A DNA stretch of 64,000 bases from Bradyrhizobium sp. WSM1417 (lineage in GTDB: Bacteria; Pseudomonadota; Alphaproteobacteria; Rhizobiales; Xanthobacteraceae). Each line of letters starts with the position of its first letter. Within the stretch, counting starts at the first letter, position 1. The position numbers and the translations under genes are program-made. Below the pieces are notes generated by a model. It did no database searches. It saw only the letters and a program-made list of their open reading frames with translations, and was not told where the DNA came from. This document shows, piece after piece, positions 26,231 through 34,910 of the stretch. The stretch covers positions 4,206,392 through 4,270,391 of the forward strand of contig NZ_KI911783.1 of assembly GCF_000515415.1 (NCBI RefSeq). The letters are read 5' to 3'.

Positions 26231-26411
26231 GGGCGCTGACCCAGCCCACACGTCGGTGCTTGTCCGTGCAACATCGTGGCAAGCCGTTTCACTTGCCGGT
26301 GCCGGGCCAGCATGCCATCCTCTCATCGCCAGGCATAAACAAACGGAAGTGGGCGCTTAGCCGAGCTTCCAAAAAATCTGGTTGGGGAAACCCTTTGGGA
26401 GGTTTGATTTC

Positions 26412-27665
26412 ATGAGATTGAAGCACGTCACCGGGCTGCTTTGCGCGGCCGCGATGTCCGCTGCGCTCGCTTCAGCCGCGCAGGCCCAGGACAAGGTCGT
26501 CAAGATCGGCGCGATCCTGCCGATGTCGGGCGGCACCGCCTCGATCGGGGCGCACGCCAAGGCGGCGCTCGAGGTCGCCATGGACATCATCAACAACGCA
26601 CATCCCGAGCTCGGCACTCTGCCGCTGGCCAAGAACGCAGGCCTTGCGAGCCTCGGCGGCGCCAAGATCGAGATCGTGTTCGCCGACAACCAGGGCAACC
26701 CGGCGACAGGCCAGAACCAGGCGCTGCGCCTGATCACGGAAGACAAGGTAGCCGCCGTGTTCGGCTCGTATCAGTCCGGCGTCACGCTGACCTCGAGCGC
26801 GATCGCCGAAAAATACGGCATTCCCTTCCTGAACTCCGAGTCGGTCGCCGCCAATCTCACAGAGCGCGGCTTCAAATGGTTCTTCCGCACCACGCCGATC
26901 GCCACCGACTTCGCCAAGGCCTATGTCGATTTCCTCGCCGACATCAAGGCGCAAGGCGCCAAGACCGATGCAATCGCGCTGGTTCACGACAACACCGAAT
27001 ACGGCACCTCGGTCGCCAACACGATCAGCGCCGCCTTCAAGGAGAAGGGCCAGGCCATCGCAGTCGACGTCGCTTATCCCGTCAATGCGACCGATGTTCA
27101 GGGCCAGGTGCTCCAGCTCAAGGACAAGAAGCCCGACGTGATCATCATGATCAGCTACACGTCGGATGCGATACTGTTCGCCAAGACCATGCAGTCGCTT
27201 GACTACAAGCCGGCGGTGCTTTTGGCCGACGACGCCGGCTATTCCGATCCCTCCTTCATCAAGGCGGTCGGCAAGATATCGCAAGGCGTCTTCAACCGTT
27301 CGTCATGGTCGGTGGGGCCGGCCGGCTCACCATCAGCCATCATCGCCGATCTGTACAAGAAAAAGAGCGGCGAGGAGATGGACGACACCGTCGGCCGTCA
27401 GATGCAGGGCTTCTTCGTGCTGGCCGACGCGATCGACCGCGCCGGCTCGACCGATCCGGCGAAGATCCAGGCCGCGTTGAAGGCGACCGATCTGAAGCCC
27501 GAGCAATTGATGATGGGCTACAAGGGCGTGAAGTTCGACGACAAGGGCCAGAATATCCTCGCCTCCGGGCTCATTATCCAGCTCCAGGACGGCGAGAACT
27601 ACACCGCGGTATGGCCGAAGGCCAACGCCGCGAAGGCGCCGGTGCTGCCCTACAAGGGCTGGTGA
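26412..27665 (+). CDS. Branched-chain amino acid-type ABC transporter, periplasmic substrate-binding protein
   Basis: A 417-residue LivK-type protein starting MRLKHVTGLLCAAAMSAALA with a signal peptide cut after AQA. The mature protein opens with KIGAILPMSGGTASIGAHA, the Peripla_BP_6 opening, and shows LALVHDNTEYG-like (ALVHDNTEYGTSVANTI) and GYKGVKFDDKGQN blocks. It delivers its ligand to the permeases encoded next. The gene starts a five-gene transporter operon, with a stable hairpin just after it. The family binds branched-chain amino acids, other amino acids, urea, aromatic acids or amides, so the ligand is open. Confidence 0.92.
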   Translation: MRLKHVTGLLCAAAMSAALASAAQAQDKVVKIGAILPMSGGTASIGAHAKAALEVAMDIINNAHPELGTLPLAKNAGLASLGGAKIEIVFADNQGNPATGQNQALRLITEDKVAAVFGSYQSGVTLTSSAIAEKYGIPFLNSESVAANLTERGFKWFFRTTPIATDFAKAYVDFLADIKAQGAKTDAIALVHDNTEYGTSVANTISAAFKEKGQAIAVDVAYPVNATDVQGQVLQLKDKKPDVIIMISYTSDAILFAKTMQSLDYKPAVLLADDAGYSDPSFIKAVGKISQGVFNRSSWSVGPAGSPSAIIADLYKKKSGEEMDDTVGRQMQGFFVLADAIDRAGSTDPAKIQAALKATDLKPEQLMMGYKGVKFDDKGQNILASGLIIQLQDGENYTAVWPKANAAKAPVLPYKGW

Positions 27666-27673
27666 GATTTGAA

Positions 27674-27694
27674 GGCGGGGCTGCGCGCCCCGCC
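27674..27694 (+). promoter_or_regulatory. Stable intercistronic hairpin after the binding-protein gene
   Basis: GGCGGGGC pairs with GCCCCGCC over the loop TGCGC, nine bases after the stop, without a T-run. Such hairpins after a binding-protein gene usually guard the upstream message from 3' decay or partly stop transcription, giving more binding protein than permease. Confidence 0.65.
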
Positions 27695-27730
27695 ATTCCC
27701 GAGATGGTTTGATCAGAGCAACGCTGGCTC

Positions 27731-28594
27731 ATGTCCTTTGTCCTCGTGCAGGTGATTGTCGGCGGGCTTCTGCTTGGCGCAGTCTATGCCCTGTTTTCCT
27801 CAGGCCTCACGCTGGTGTGGGGCATGATGAACATCGTCAATTTCGCGCATGGCGATTTCGTCATGCTCGGCATGTACGTCGCCTATGTCGTCTACACGCT
27901 GTTGGGAGGAGGGCCGATCCTCGGCGCGCTGCTGGCGACGCTGGTGCTCGCGACCGTCGGGGTCGTGGTCTATTTCACCCTGATCCGCGACATCATGAAG
28001 GGACCGATGCTGGCGCAGATCCTCGGCACTTTCGGGCTTGCGCTGTTGCTGCGTTATTCCGTGTTCTGGTGGTTCGGGGCTAATTTCCTGTCGATGCCTC
28101 CGAACATCGTGGGCGGCACTTATGCGTTCGCGGGCCTGCGCATCGAGGCCTCGCGGCTGCTTGCCGGCGTGGTTGCGCTGCTCGTCACGCTCGGGCTGCA
28201 TCTGCTGCTGACGCGGACCTCGCTCGGCTCGAAGATGCTGGCGGTGGCGGAGGATCAAACAGCGGCCCAGCTCATGGGTATCCGTCCCGACAGCATGCAG
28301 GCAATCGCCTGGGCGATTGCGGCGGGCGCCACCGGGCTTGCTGGCGCGCTGATCGCGAACTTCTTCTACATCGTGCCGACCGTCGGCGAGACGCTGGGCA
28401 TCGTCGCCTTCGTCACGGTATCGCTCGGCGGTTTTGGCAGCGTGCCAGGCGCCCTCGTCGCGGGCCTGCTGATCGGCGTGATCGAGTCCCTGTCGGGCTA
28501 TCTGATTGGCGCGATCTACAAGGACATCGTCGTCTATGTCCTGTTCCTGCTTTTCCTCTGGTTCCGGCCGCAGGGCCTGATGGGCAAGACCTGA
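27731..28594 (+). CDS. livH: Branched-chain amino acid-type ABC transporter permease (LivH)
   Basis: A 287-residue inner-membrane permease with about eight helices, starting MSFVLVQVIVGGLLLGAVYA. Typical LivH blocks are LTLVWGMMNIVNFAHGDFVM and the coupling loop MLAVAEDQTAAQLMGI, followed by GALIANFFYIVPTVG and FVTVSLGGFGSVPGALV. It forms the membrane channel with LivM. It is in the middle of the liv-type operon and ends 13 bp before the next gene. Confidence 0.93.
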   Translation: MSFVLVQVIVGGLLLGAVYALFSSGLTLVWGMMNIVNFAHGDFVMLGMYVAYVVYTLLGGGPILGALLATLVLATVGVVVYFTLIRDIMKGPMLAQILGTFGLALLLRYSVFWWFGANFLSMPPNIVGGTYAFAGLRIEASRLLAGVVALLVTLGLHLLLTRTSLGSKMLAVAEDQTAAQLMGIRPDSMQAIAWAIAAGATGLAGALIANFFYIVPTVGETLGIVAFVTVSLGGFGSVPGALVAGLLIGVIESLSGYLIGAIYKDIVVYVLFLLFLWFRPQGLMGKT

Positions 28595-28607
28595 TGAGAA
28601 AGCTGTG

Positions 28608-29576
28608 ATGCGGCGCTTGATCTGGCTCTCGGTCGTCGTAGCGTTTGCGATCGCCTATCCGCTCCTGCTGTCCTCGCCGTTCCAGCAGCGCCTGGGCGCG
28701 CTGGTGCTGCTTTATGCGATTGCGGCGTCCGCATGGAATATCGTCGGCGGCTATGCCGGCCAGGTCTCGGTCGGCCACGTCGTTTTCTTTGGCTGCGGTG
28801 CTTATGCCGCGATGGGATCCTACGCAAAGTTCGGCCTGTCGCCCCTGTTCGGCATTCCCGGCGGGATCGTGCTCGCCGTGGCCCTGGCCGCGATCATCGG
28901 CGTGCCGACGCTGCGTCTGTCGGGCCATTATTTCAGCATGGCGACCATCGCCGTTGCCGAGACGATGCGGCTGATCGTGACCAACACCGATTGGCTCGGT
29001 GCGGCGGTCGGGCTCTCCGGGCCGACCGTGCCGCGCAGCATCTTCGATCTCTCGTTCCTATCGTCACTGCCGTATTATTATCTCTTCCTCGCAATCCTCG
29101 TGATCACGCTGTTGATCACCTGGTGGATGACCAACAGCCGCATGGGATTTTACCTGCGCGCGATTAAGGATTCCGAGCGCGCGGCGCGCTCGCTCGGCGC
29201 ACCCGCCAGCCGCACCAAGCTCTACGCCTACATGCTGAGCGCGGCGCTGACGAGCGTCGCCGGCGCGCTCTATGCCATGATGTTCGGCTTCGTCGATCCC
29301 GAGTCGGGGTTCGGCATCCTGATCTCGGTGAAAATCCTGATCATGGCGGCGCTGGGCGGAGCAGGACTTTTGTTCGGGCCCCTCGTCGGTGCCGCGATCC
29401 TGGTGCCGCTGGAGGAGATCTCGAACAGTTGGCTCGGCGGCAAGGGCGCCGGACTCACCTTCGTGCTCTATGGCGCGATCATCGTGGTGATCGCGCGCTT
29501 CCAGCCGGGTGGCTTGCTTAGCCTGTTCACGCGGCGCAGCAAGCAAAAGGACACGGGAGCTGGCCATGCTCCTTGA
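28608..29576 (+). CDS. livM: Branched-chain amino acid-type ABC transporter permease (LivM)
   Basis: A 322-residue permease starting MRRLIWLSVVVAFAIAYPLL; a GTG three bases upstream is equally possible. Blocks of the family are NIVGGYAGQVSVGHVVFFGC, LRLSGHYFSMATIAVAE, the coupling loop RAIKDSERAARSLGAP and LSVKILIMAALGGAG-like (SVKILIMAALGGAGLLFGP). It pairs with LivH. Its last four codons overlap the start of the livG gene, indicating coupling. Confidence 0.93.
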   Translation: MRRLIWLSVVVAFAIAYPLLLSSPFQQRLGALVLLYAIAASAWNIVGGYAGQVSVGHVVFFGCGAYAAMGSYAKFGLSPLFGIPGGIVLAVALAAIIGVPTLRLSGHYFSMATIAVAETMRLIVTNTDWLGAAVGLSGPTVPRSIFDLSFLSSLPYYYLFLAILVITLLITWWMTNSRMGFYLRAIKDSERAARSLGAPASRTKLYAYMLSAALTSVAGALYAMMFGFVDPESGFGILISVKILIMAALGGAGLLFGPLVGAAILVPLEEISNSWLGGKGAGLTFVLYGAIIVVIARFQPGGLLSLFTRRSKQKDTGAGHAP

Positions 29577-30333
29577 GGCACGCGAAATTACAAAGGCGTT
29601 CGGCAGCTTCAAAGCGGTGGACGATGCCTCCGTGACTTTGGAGCAGGGCGACATCCTCGGCCTGATCGGCCCGAACGGTGCGGGCAAGTCCACCTTCTTC
29701 AATTGCCTGACTGGCGATCTCAAGACCACTTCTGGCCGCGTCCTGTTCGAGGGCCGTGACATCACCGACTTCACGCCGGAACTGCGCGCCGGGCTTGGGC
29801 TCGCCCGTACCTTCCAGGTGCCGCAGACCTTTGAGGGCATGACGGTGCTGGAGAACGTCATGATCGGCGCGTTCCTGCGCACCTCGCATCGCAAGGACGC
29901 CGAGGCCAAGGCGCGCGCGGTGCTCGAGCGCGTCGGCATGATCAGGCTTGCGGATGCGCCGGCGCGCTCGCTCGGCACGCCGGGCCGCAAGCGGCTGGAG
30001 ATCGCGCGGGCGCTTGCGACCGAGCCGAAGGTGCTTCTGCTCGACGAAGCCATGGCCGGCCTCAACGCCCATGAGGTGAGGCTCGCCATCGACCTCGTGC
30101 GCGACATCCATCGTTCCGGCATCACGCTCGTGATCGTCGAGCACATCATGGAAGTAATCATGTCGCTCGCCAGCCGCGTGATGGTGTTCCACCAAGGCAA
30201 GGAGATCGCCCGCGGCTCGCCGCGCGAGGTGACATCCAACCCGGCGGTGATCGAGGCCTATCTCGGCAAGCGTGCAGCCAAGGCGGCTGCCGGCCACACG
30301 CCGGTCGAGCTGATGGGCGGGCCGGACCTATGA
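29566..30333 (+). CDS. livG: Branched-chain amino acid-type ABC transporter ATPase (LivG)
   Basis: A 255-residue ATPase. Walker A GPNGAGKST is near residue 36 and Walker B is KVLLLDEAMAGL. The usual signature LSYGQ is replaced here by LGTPGRKRLEIARAL, keeping the RLEIARAL part but not the LSGGQ-like core. The C-terminal H-loop is VIVEHIMEVIM. The ATG overlaps the end of livM, and the stop overlaps livF (ATGA). Such signature variants are known in LivG-type subunits, where LivF carries the intact signature, so the pump is probably active. Confidence 0.92.
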   Translation: MLLEAREITKAFGSFKAVDDASVTLEQGDILGLIGPNGAGKSTFFNCLTGDLKTTSGRVLFEGRDITDFTPELRAGLGLARTFQVPQTFEGMTVLENVMIGAFLRTSHRKDAEAKARAVLERVGMIRLADAPARSLGTPGRKRLEIARALATEPKVLLLDEAMAGLNAHEVRLAIDLVRDIHRSGITLVIVEHIMEVIMSLASRVMVFHQGKEIARGSPREVTSNPAVIEAYLGKRAAKAAAGHTPVELMGGPDL

Positions 30334-31049
30334 GCGGGCCGTTGCTGCGGATCGAGCACCTCGAGGTGCGCTATGGCGATCTCATCGGCGTATCCGACGT
30401 CTCGCTGGAGGTTCCCGAAGGCAGCGTGGTCGCGCTGCTCGGCTCCAATGGCGGCGGCAAGACCACGACGCTGAACGCGATCGCCGGCCTCATTCCCGTG
30501 CATTCCGGGTCGATTCACTTTCGCGACGAGAACATCGCCGGCGAGAAGGCGTTTGCGATTGTGCGCAAGGGGCTGGCGCTGTCGCCGGAAGGCTGGCGGC
30601 TGTTCGTGCAGCAGAGCGTCGAGAACAATTTGCTGCTCGGCGCAACGCCGCTGCGCGACAGGTCGCGTCAGGCCACGCTGCTCGAACGCGTCTACGAGAT
30701 CTTTCCGCGCCTGAAGGAACGCCGCAACCAGCGTGCCGGCACCATGTCTGGTGGCGAACGGCAGATGCTCGCGGTCGGGCGCGCGCTGATGAGCGACCCG
30801 AAGCTGTTGATGCTGGATGAACCCTCGCTCGGGCTCGCGCCGGCGGTGGTCGAGTCCATGTACGAGACCTTCGGCCGCCTGCATCGCGAGGGCCTGACCA
30901 TCCTGCTCGCCGAGCAGTCGATCGAGCTCGCACTGGAGGTCTCGGATTTCGCCACGGTGCTCCAGGTCGGCAAGAGCGTGCTGTCAGGCACAGCGGCGGC
31001 GCTCGCGGAGGACCCGCAGGTGCAGAAGGCTTATCTGGGCGTGGACTGA
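30330..31049 (+). CDS. livF: Branched-chain amino acid-type ABC transporter ATPase (LivF)
   Basis: A 239-residue ATPase with Walker A GSNGGGKTTT, an intact signature TMSGGERQMLAVGRALM, Walker B LLMLDEPSLGLAP and the switch His region replaced by LLAEQSIELALEVSD, as is normal for LivF. It starts in an ATGA overlap with livG and ends the five-gene operon. Confidence 0.94.
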   Translation: MSGPLLRIEHLEVRYGDLIGVSDVSLEVPEGSVVALLGSNGGGKTTTLNAIAGLIPVHSGSIHFRDENIAGEKAFAIVRKGLALSPEGWRLFVQQSVENNLLLGATPLRDRSRQATLLERVYEIFPRLKERRNQRAGTMSGGERQMLAVGRALMSDPKLLMLDEPSLGLAPAVVESMYETFGRLHREGLTILLAEQSIELALEVSDFATVLQVGKSVLSGTAAALAEDPQVQKAYLGVD

Positions 31050-31124
31050 CCGGCGTCCGCCTGGAGGCGCCCGGTATCGGCGGCAGGCTGGAGATGGATC
31101 TGCCGCAGTAACGGCGAGGCGTCG

Positions 31125-31697
31125 CTACTTGATCTTGTCGTAGGCGGCCGCGAAATCGCCCAGCGGCATCGGGATCGCGATCGTTTCCTTGGCCATGTTC
31201 TGGAAGGAGACCTTCAACTGCTTGCCCGACCGCAAGGTCGCAAGCAGGTCCGGTGCGATCGGCGTCGAGGCGTAGCAGCCGCGGTTCTCGCAGGTCTGGA
31301 TCTGGAGATCGACCGTCTTGCCCTCGTCGACCTGGAGCTTGGCGCCGATGGGAAGGTTGAGGCCGAGCGGCAATTGCAGCAGCGCCACCGGTGTGCGGGT
31401 GTCGGGCGCGATGCGGATGTTGATCAGGACGATGGTCTGACCGGTCTTGGTCAGCACCGCGTTCTGCTCCATCGCGCATTCGAGCGGCGCGTCGCGGCTG
31501 ACGCTGGTACAGCGCACGACCCAGCCGGGCTGCTGCGCCGCAGCGCCGTCAGCCTGCGGCTGCGTCGGAGCCGGCGCGGGCTGTGCCGCCGGGGCAGAGG
31601 GAGCTGCGTTCTTCTTGGCGCCTTGCTGGGCATGCGCGGCACCCGCCGACACCAGGACAGCGACTGCTATGGCGACAAGTCTGGATTGCATGGGCAT
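31125..31697 (-). CDS. Invasion-associated locus B (IalB)-family periplasmic protein
   Basis: A 190-residue secreted protein: signal peptide (MQSRLVAIAVAVLVSAGAAH AQQ region), then an Ala/Pro/Gln-rich linker (about residues 28-55), then the IalB domain with WVVRCTSVSRDAPLECAMEQ, PLGLNLPIGAKLQVDEGK, QTCENRGCYASTPI and KVSFQNMAKETIAIPMPL. The four Cys suggest two disulfides. IalB of Bartonella aids erythrocyte invasion, but in free-living rhizobia the family is of unknown function and need not relate to virulence. It converges on livF. Confidence 0.9.
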   Translation of the reverse strand: MPMQSRLVAIAVAVLVSAGAAHAQQGAKKNAAPSAPAAQPAPAPTQPQADGAAAQQPGWVVRCTSVSRDAPLECAMEQNAVLTKTGQTIVLINIRIAPDTRTPVALLQLPLGLNLPIGAKLQVDEGKTVDLQIQTCENRGCYASTPIAPDLLATLRSGKQLKVSFQNMAKETIAIPMPLGDFAAAYDKIK

Positions 31698-31763
31698 GGC
31701 AAGACCGCGTTGACGTGAACCGAGGGCCTCGCTGTAACGTCGTGAGGCGTGCGCTGCAAGCGG

Positions 31764-34700
31764 CTACTCGGCAGCTTCCTTAACGGTGCCGTGCTCGACC
31801 GTCTCGTCGCCTTCGCCGTCACCCTTACGGCCCCAGCCCGAGAACCAGTTGTTGAGCTCGTCGAGATAGAGATAGACGACCGGGGTGGTGAACAGCGTCA
31901 GCGCCTGGCTGACGATCAGACCGCCGACCATGGCGTAGCCGAGCGGCTGGCGAATCTCGGCGCCGGTGCCGTGGCCGAGCATCAGCGGCACGCCGCCGAG
32001 CAGGGCAGCCATCGTCGTCATCATGATCGGACGGAAGCGCAACAGCGCTGCCTGCCGGATCGATTCCGCCGGCGTCTTGTGCTCGTCGCGCTCCGCGGCG
32101 ATGGCGAAGTCCACCATCATGATGCCGTTCTTCTTCACGATGCCGATCAGCAGAATGACTCCGATCAAGGCAATGAGGCTGAACTCGAAGCCTGCCGCCA
32201 TCAGGATCGCGAGCGCGCCGACGCCGGCCGAGGGCAGGGTCGACAGGATCGTGATCGGATGGATGTAGCTCTCGTAGAGGATGCCGAGGATCAGATAGAC
32301 CACGACCAGTGCCGCGAGGATGAGGAGCGGCACAGTGCCGAGCGACTGCTGGAACGCCTGTGCCGTGCCCTGGAAGCTCGAATTGAGCGTCGGCGGCGCG
32401 CCGAGATCGGCCATCGCCTTCTGCACGGCCTCCGTGGCCTGGCCGAGCGCGACGCCCTGAGCGAGGTTGAAGCTGATCGTGATCGCCGGGAACTGGCCCT
32501 GGTGGCTGATTGAGAGCGGGCGAACCGGATCGGTGCTCCAGGTCGCGAAGGTCGACAGCGGCACCTGGTCGCCGGTCAGCGGAGATTTCAGGTAGAGCTT
32601 GTTCAGGCTCTCGAGGCTGCCCTGCATCTCCGGCAGGATCTCGAGGATCACCTTGTAGGTGTTGAGCTGGGTGAAATACTGCGTGACCTGGCGCTGTCCG
32701 AAGGCGTCGTACAGCGTGTCGTCGATCAGCTGCGGCTGGATGCCGTAGCGTGCAGCGGTGTCGCGGTTGATCTTGAGCTGAACCGTGGTGCCCTGGGTCT
32801 GCTGGTCGGTCGCGACGTCGCGCAGTTGCGGCAGCGTCTGCATCTTGGCGAGGATCTTTGGGGCCCAGCCGTTGAGCTCGGCGAGATCGGCGTCCTGCAA
32901 CGTGAACTCGAACTGCGTGCGCGTCGGCCTGCCGCCGAGCCGGACGTCCTGGGCCGCCTGCATGTAGAGGCGGGCACCGGATACCTTTTCGAGTTTGGGA
33001 CGCAGCCGCGCGATGATCTGCTGCGCCGAGGCATTGCGGACGCTGAGCGGCTTCAGCGTGATGAACATGTTGCCGTTGTTGCCGGCGCGGCCGCTGCCGC
33101 CGATGTTCATCGCGATCGTTGCCACGTCGGGATCGTCCATCACGATCTTGCCGAGTTCGACCTGGCGGCGCTGCATCTCAGCGAACGAGATGTCCTGGGA
33201 GGCTTCCGAGGTCGCGGTGATCAGGCCGACGTCCTGCTGCGGGAAGAACCCCTTCGGGATCAGGACGAACAGATAGATCGACAGCGCAAGCGTCGCGAAG
33301 AAGATCGTAAGCGTCGTGCGCCGCCAGGCCAGGGCATGGTCGAGCCCCCATTCATAGCCGCGCAGCATCGCATCGAAGCCGCGCTCGCTCCACTGGTAGA
33401 ACCTGCCGTGGGTGACCTCGCCATGGGCGCGCAGGAAGCGCGAGGCCATCATCGGCGTCAGGGTCAGCGACACGAACATCGAGACGAAGATCGTCATCGC
33501 CAGCACGACGGCGAATTCGCGGAACAGGCGCCCGATGATGCCGCCCATCAGCAGCAGCGGAATCAGCACTGCGACCAGCGAGATGCTGATCGACACGATG
33601 GTGAAGCCGATTTCCTTGGAGCCCTTGAAGGCGGCCGCCATCGGCGATTCGCCTTCCTCGATGTAGCGCGTGATGTTCTCCAGCATCACGATGGCGTCGT
33701 CGACGACGAATCCGACCGCGATGGTGAGGGCCATCAGCGACAGATTGTCGAGCGAATAGCCGACGACCCACATCAAGGCGCAGGCGCCCAGCAACGCCAG
33801 CGGCACCGTGATGGTGGGAATGACGGTTGCCCAGAAACTGCGCAGGAAAATGAAGATGACCATGACCACCAGCGCAATGGTCAGCAGCAGCGTGAACTGG
33901 ACGTCCTCGACCGCCGCGCGGATCGTCGTGGTGCGGTCGCTGATGAGCTCGATCTTGATCGCGGGCGGGATCGCGGCGACGAGGCGAGGCAGGGTGGCCT
34001 TGATCCGGTCGACGGTCTCGATGACGTTGGCGCCCGGCTGCTTGAATATCACCAGGAACACGCCGCGCTTGCCGTTGGCCCAGGCCGCCTGCTTGGCGTC
34101 CTCGGCGCCGCTGACCGCTTGGCCGACATCGCGGATTCGCAAGGGACCTCCATTGCGATAAGCGATGATGACGTCGTTCCAGTCCTTGGCCTGCGTGAGC
34201 TGGTCGTTGGCGTAGATCGTGTAGGCGCGCTTCGGACCGTCGATGTTGCCCTTGGGGCTGTCGACGGTGGTGATCGCGATCTGGCTGCGCACGTCCTCCA
34301 TCGACAGGCCCTTAGCGACGAGTTTCGCCGGGTCGATCTGGATGCGGATGGACGGTTTCTGCTGGCCGCCGATGAAGACCTGGGCGACGCCTGAGAGCTG
34401 GCTGATCTGCTGGGCGAGCTGGGCGTCGACCGCGTCGCTGACGCTGGTCAGCGGCAACGTGTCGGAGGTCGCCGACAGCAGCAGGATCGGCGCGTCGGCC
34501 GGGTTGACCTTGCGGTAGGTTGGTGGCGAGGGCAGGTTCTTCGGCAGCTGACCGCTCGCGGCGTTGATGGCGCCCTGCACGTCGTTGGCGGCGCCGTCGA
34601 TGCTGCGGTTGAGGTCGAACTGGATGGTGATCGACGCGGTGCCCAGATAGCTCGTCGACGTCATCTGGGCGATGCCCGGGATCTGGGCGAATTGCCGTTC

Positions 34701-34910
34701 GAGCGGCTGGGCCACCGACGAGGCCATGGTCTCGGGGCTGCCGCCCGGCAGATTGGCGGTGATCTGGATGGTTGGGAAGTCTACCTGCGGCAATGGCGCG
34801 ACCGGCAGCAGGGGATAGGCGACCAGACCAACGAAGAGAATGCCGGCCATCAGCAGCGATGTGCCGATGGGATAACGGATGAAAGGTGCCGAAATCCCGC
34901 CCGCGTTCAT
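31764..34910 (-). CDS. RND efflux permease, MdtB/MdtC-like
   Basis: A 1048-residue RND transporter starting MNAGGISAPFIRYPIGTSLL. The early porter block is AYPLLPVAPLPQVDFPTIQI, the TM4 proton motif AVGFVVDDAIVMLENITRYI has two Asp, and the C-terminal repeat is LIGVILLIGIVKKNGIMMVD; KKNGIM is typical of the MdtB/MdtC branch rather than AcrB. A single permease with one adaptor suggests a homotrimer, unlike the MdtB2C heterotrimer of E. coli. The start overlaps the adaptor stop by 4 bp, so the two genes are coupled. Confidence 0.94.
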   Translation of the reverse strand: MNAGGISAPFIRYPIGTSLLMAGILFVGLVAYPLLPVAPLPQVDFPTIQITANLPGGSPETMASSVAQPLERQFAQIPGIAQMTSTSYLGTASITIQFDLNRSIDGAANDVQGAINAASGQLPKNLPSPPTYRKVNPADAPILLLSATSDTLPLTSVSDAVDAQLAQQISQLSGVAQVFIGGQQKPSIRIQIDPAKLVAKGLSMEDVRSQIAITTVDSPKGNIDGPKRAYTIYANDQLTQAKDWNDVIIAYRNGGPLRIRDVGQAVSGAEDAKQAAWANGKRGVFLVIFKQPGANVIETVDRIKATLPRLVAAIPPAIKIELISDRTTTIRAAVEDVQFTLLLTIALVVMVIFIFLRSFWATVIPTITVPLALLGACALMWVVGYSLDNLSLMALTIAVGFVVDDAIVMLENITRYIEEGESPMAAAFKGSKEIGFTIVSISISLVAVLIPLLLMGGIIGRLFREFAVVLAMTIFVSMFVSLTLTPMMASRFLRAHGEVTHGRFYQWSERGFDAMLRGYEWGLDHALAWRRTTLTIFFATLALSIYLFVLIPKGFFPQQDVGLITATSEASQDISFAEMQRRQVELGKIVMDDPDVATIAMNIGGSGRAGNNGNMFITLKPLSVRNASAQQIIARLRPKLEKVSGARLYMQAAQDVRLGGRPTRTQFEFTLQDADLAELNGWAPKILAKMQTLPQLRDVATDQQTQGTTVQLKINRDTAARYGIQPQLIDDTLYDAFGQRQVTQYFTQLNTYKVILEILPEMQGSLESLNKLYLKSPLTGDQVPLSTFATWSTDPVRPLSISHQGQFPAITISFNLAQGVALGQATEAVQKAMADLGAPPTLNSSFQGTAQAFQQSLGTVPLLILAALVVVYLILGILYESYIHPITILSTLPSAGVGALAILMAAGFEFSLIALIGVILLIGIVKKNGIMMVDFAIAAERDEHKTPAESIRQAALLRFRPIMMTTMAALLGGVPLMLGHGTGAEIRQPLGYAMVGGLIVSQALTLFTTPVVYLYLDELNNWFSGWGRKGDGEGDETVEHGTVKEAAE

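Noticed and set aside
32826..34394. Plus-strand open frame of 522 codons
   Set aside because: Antisense shadow of the MdtB/C-like permease; composition rich in Arg, His and Asp without domains.
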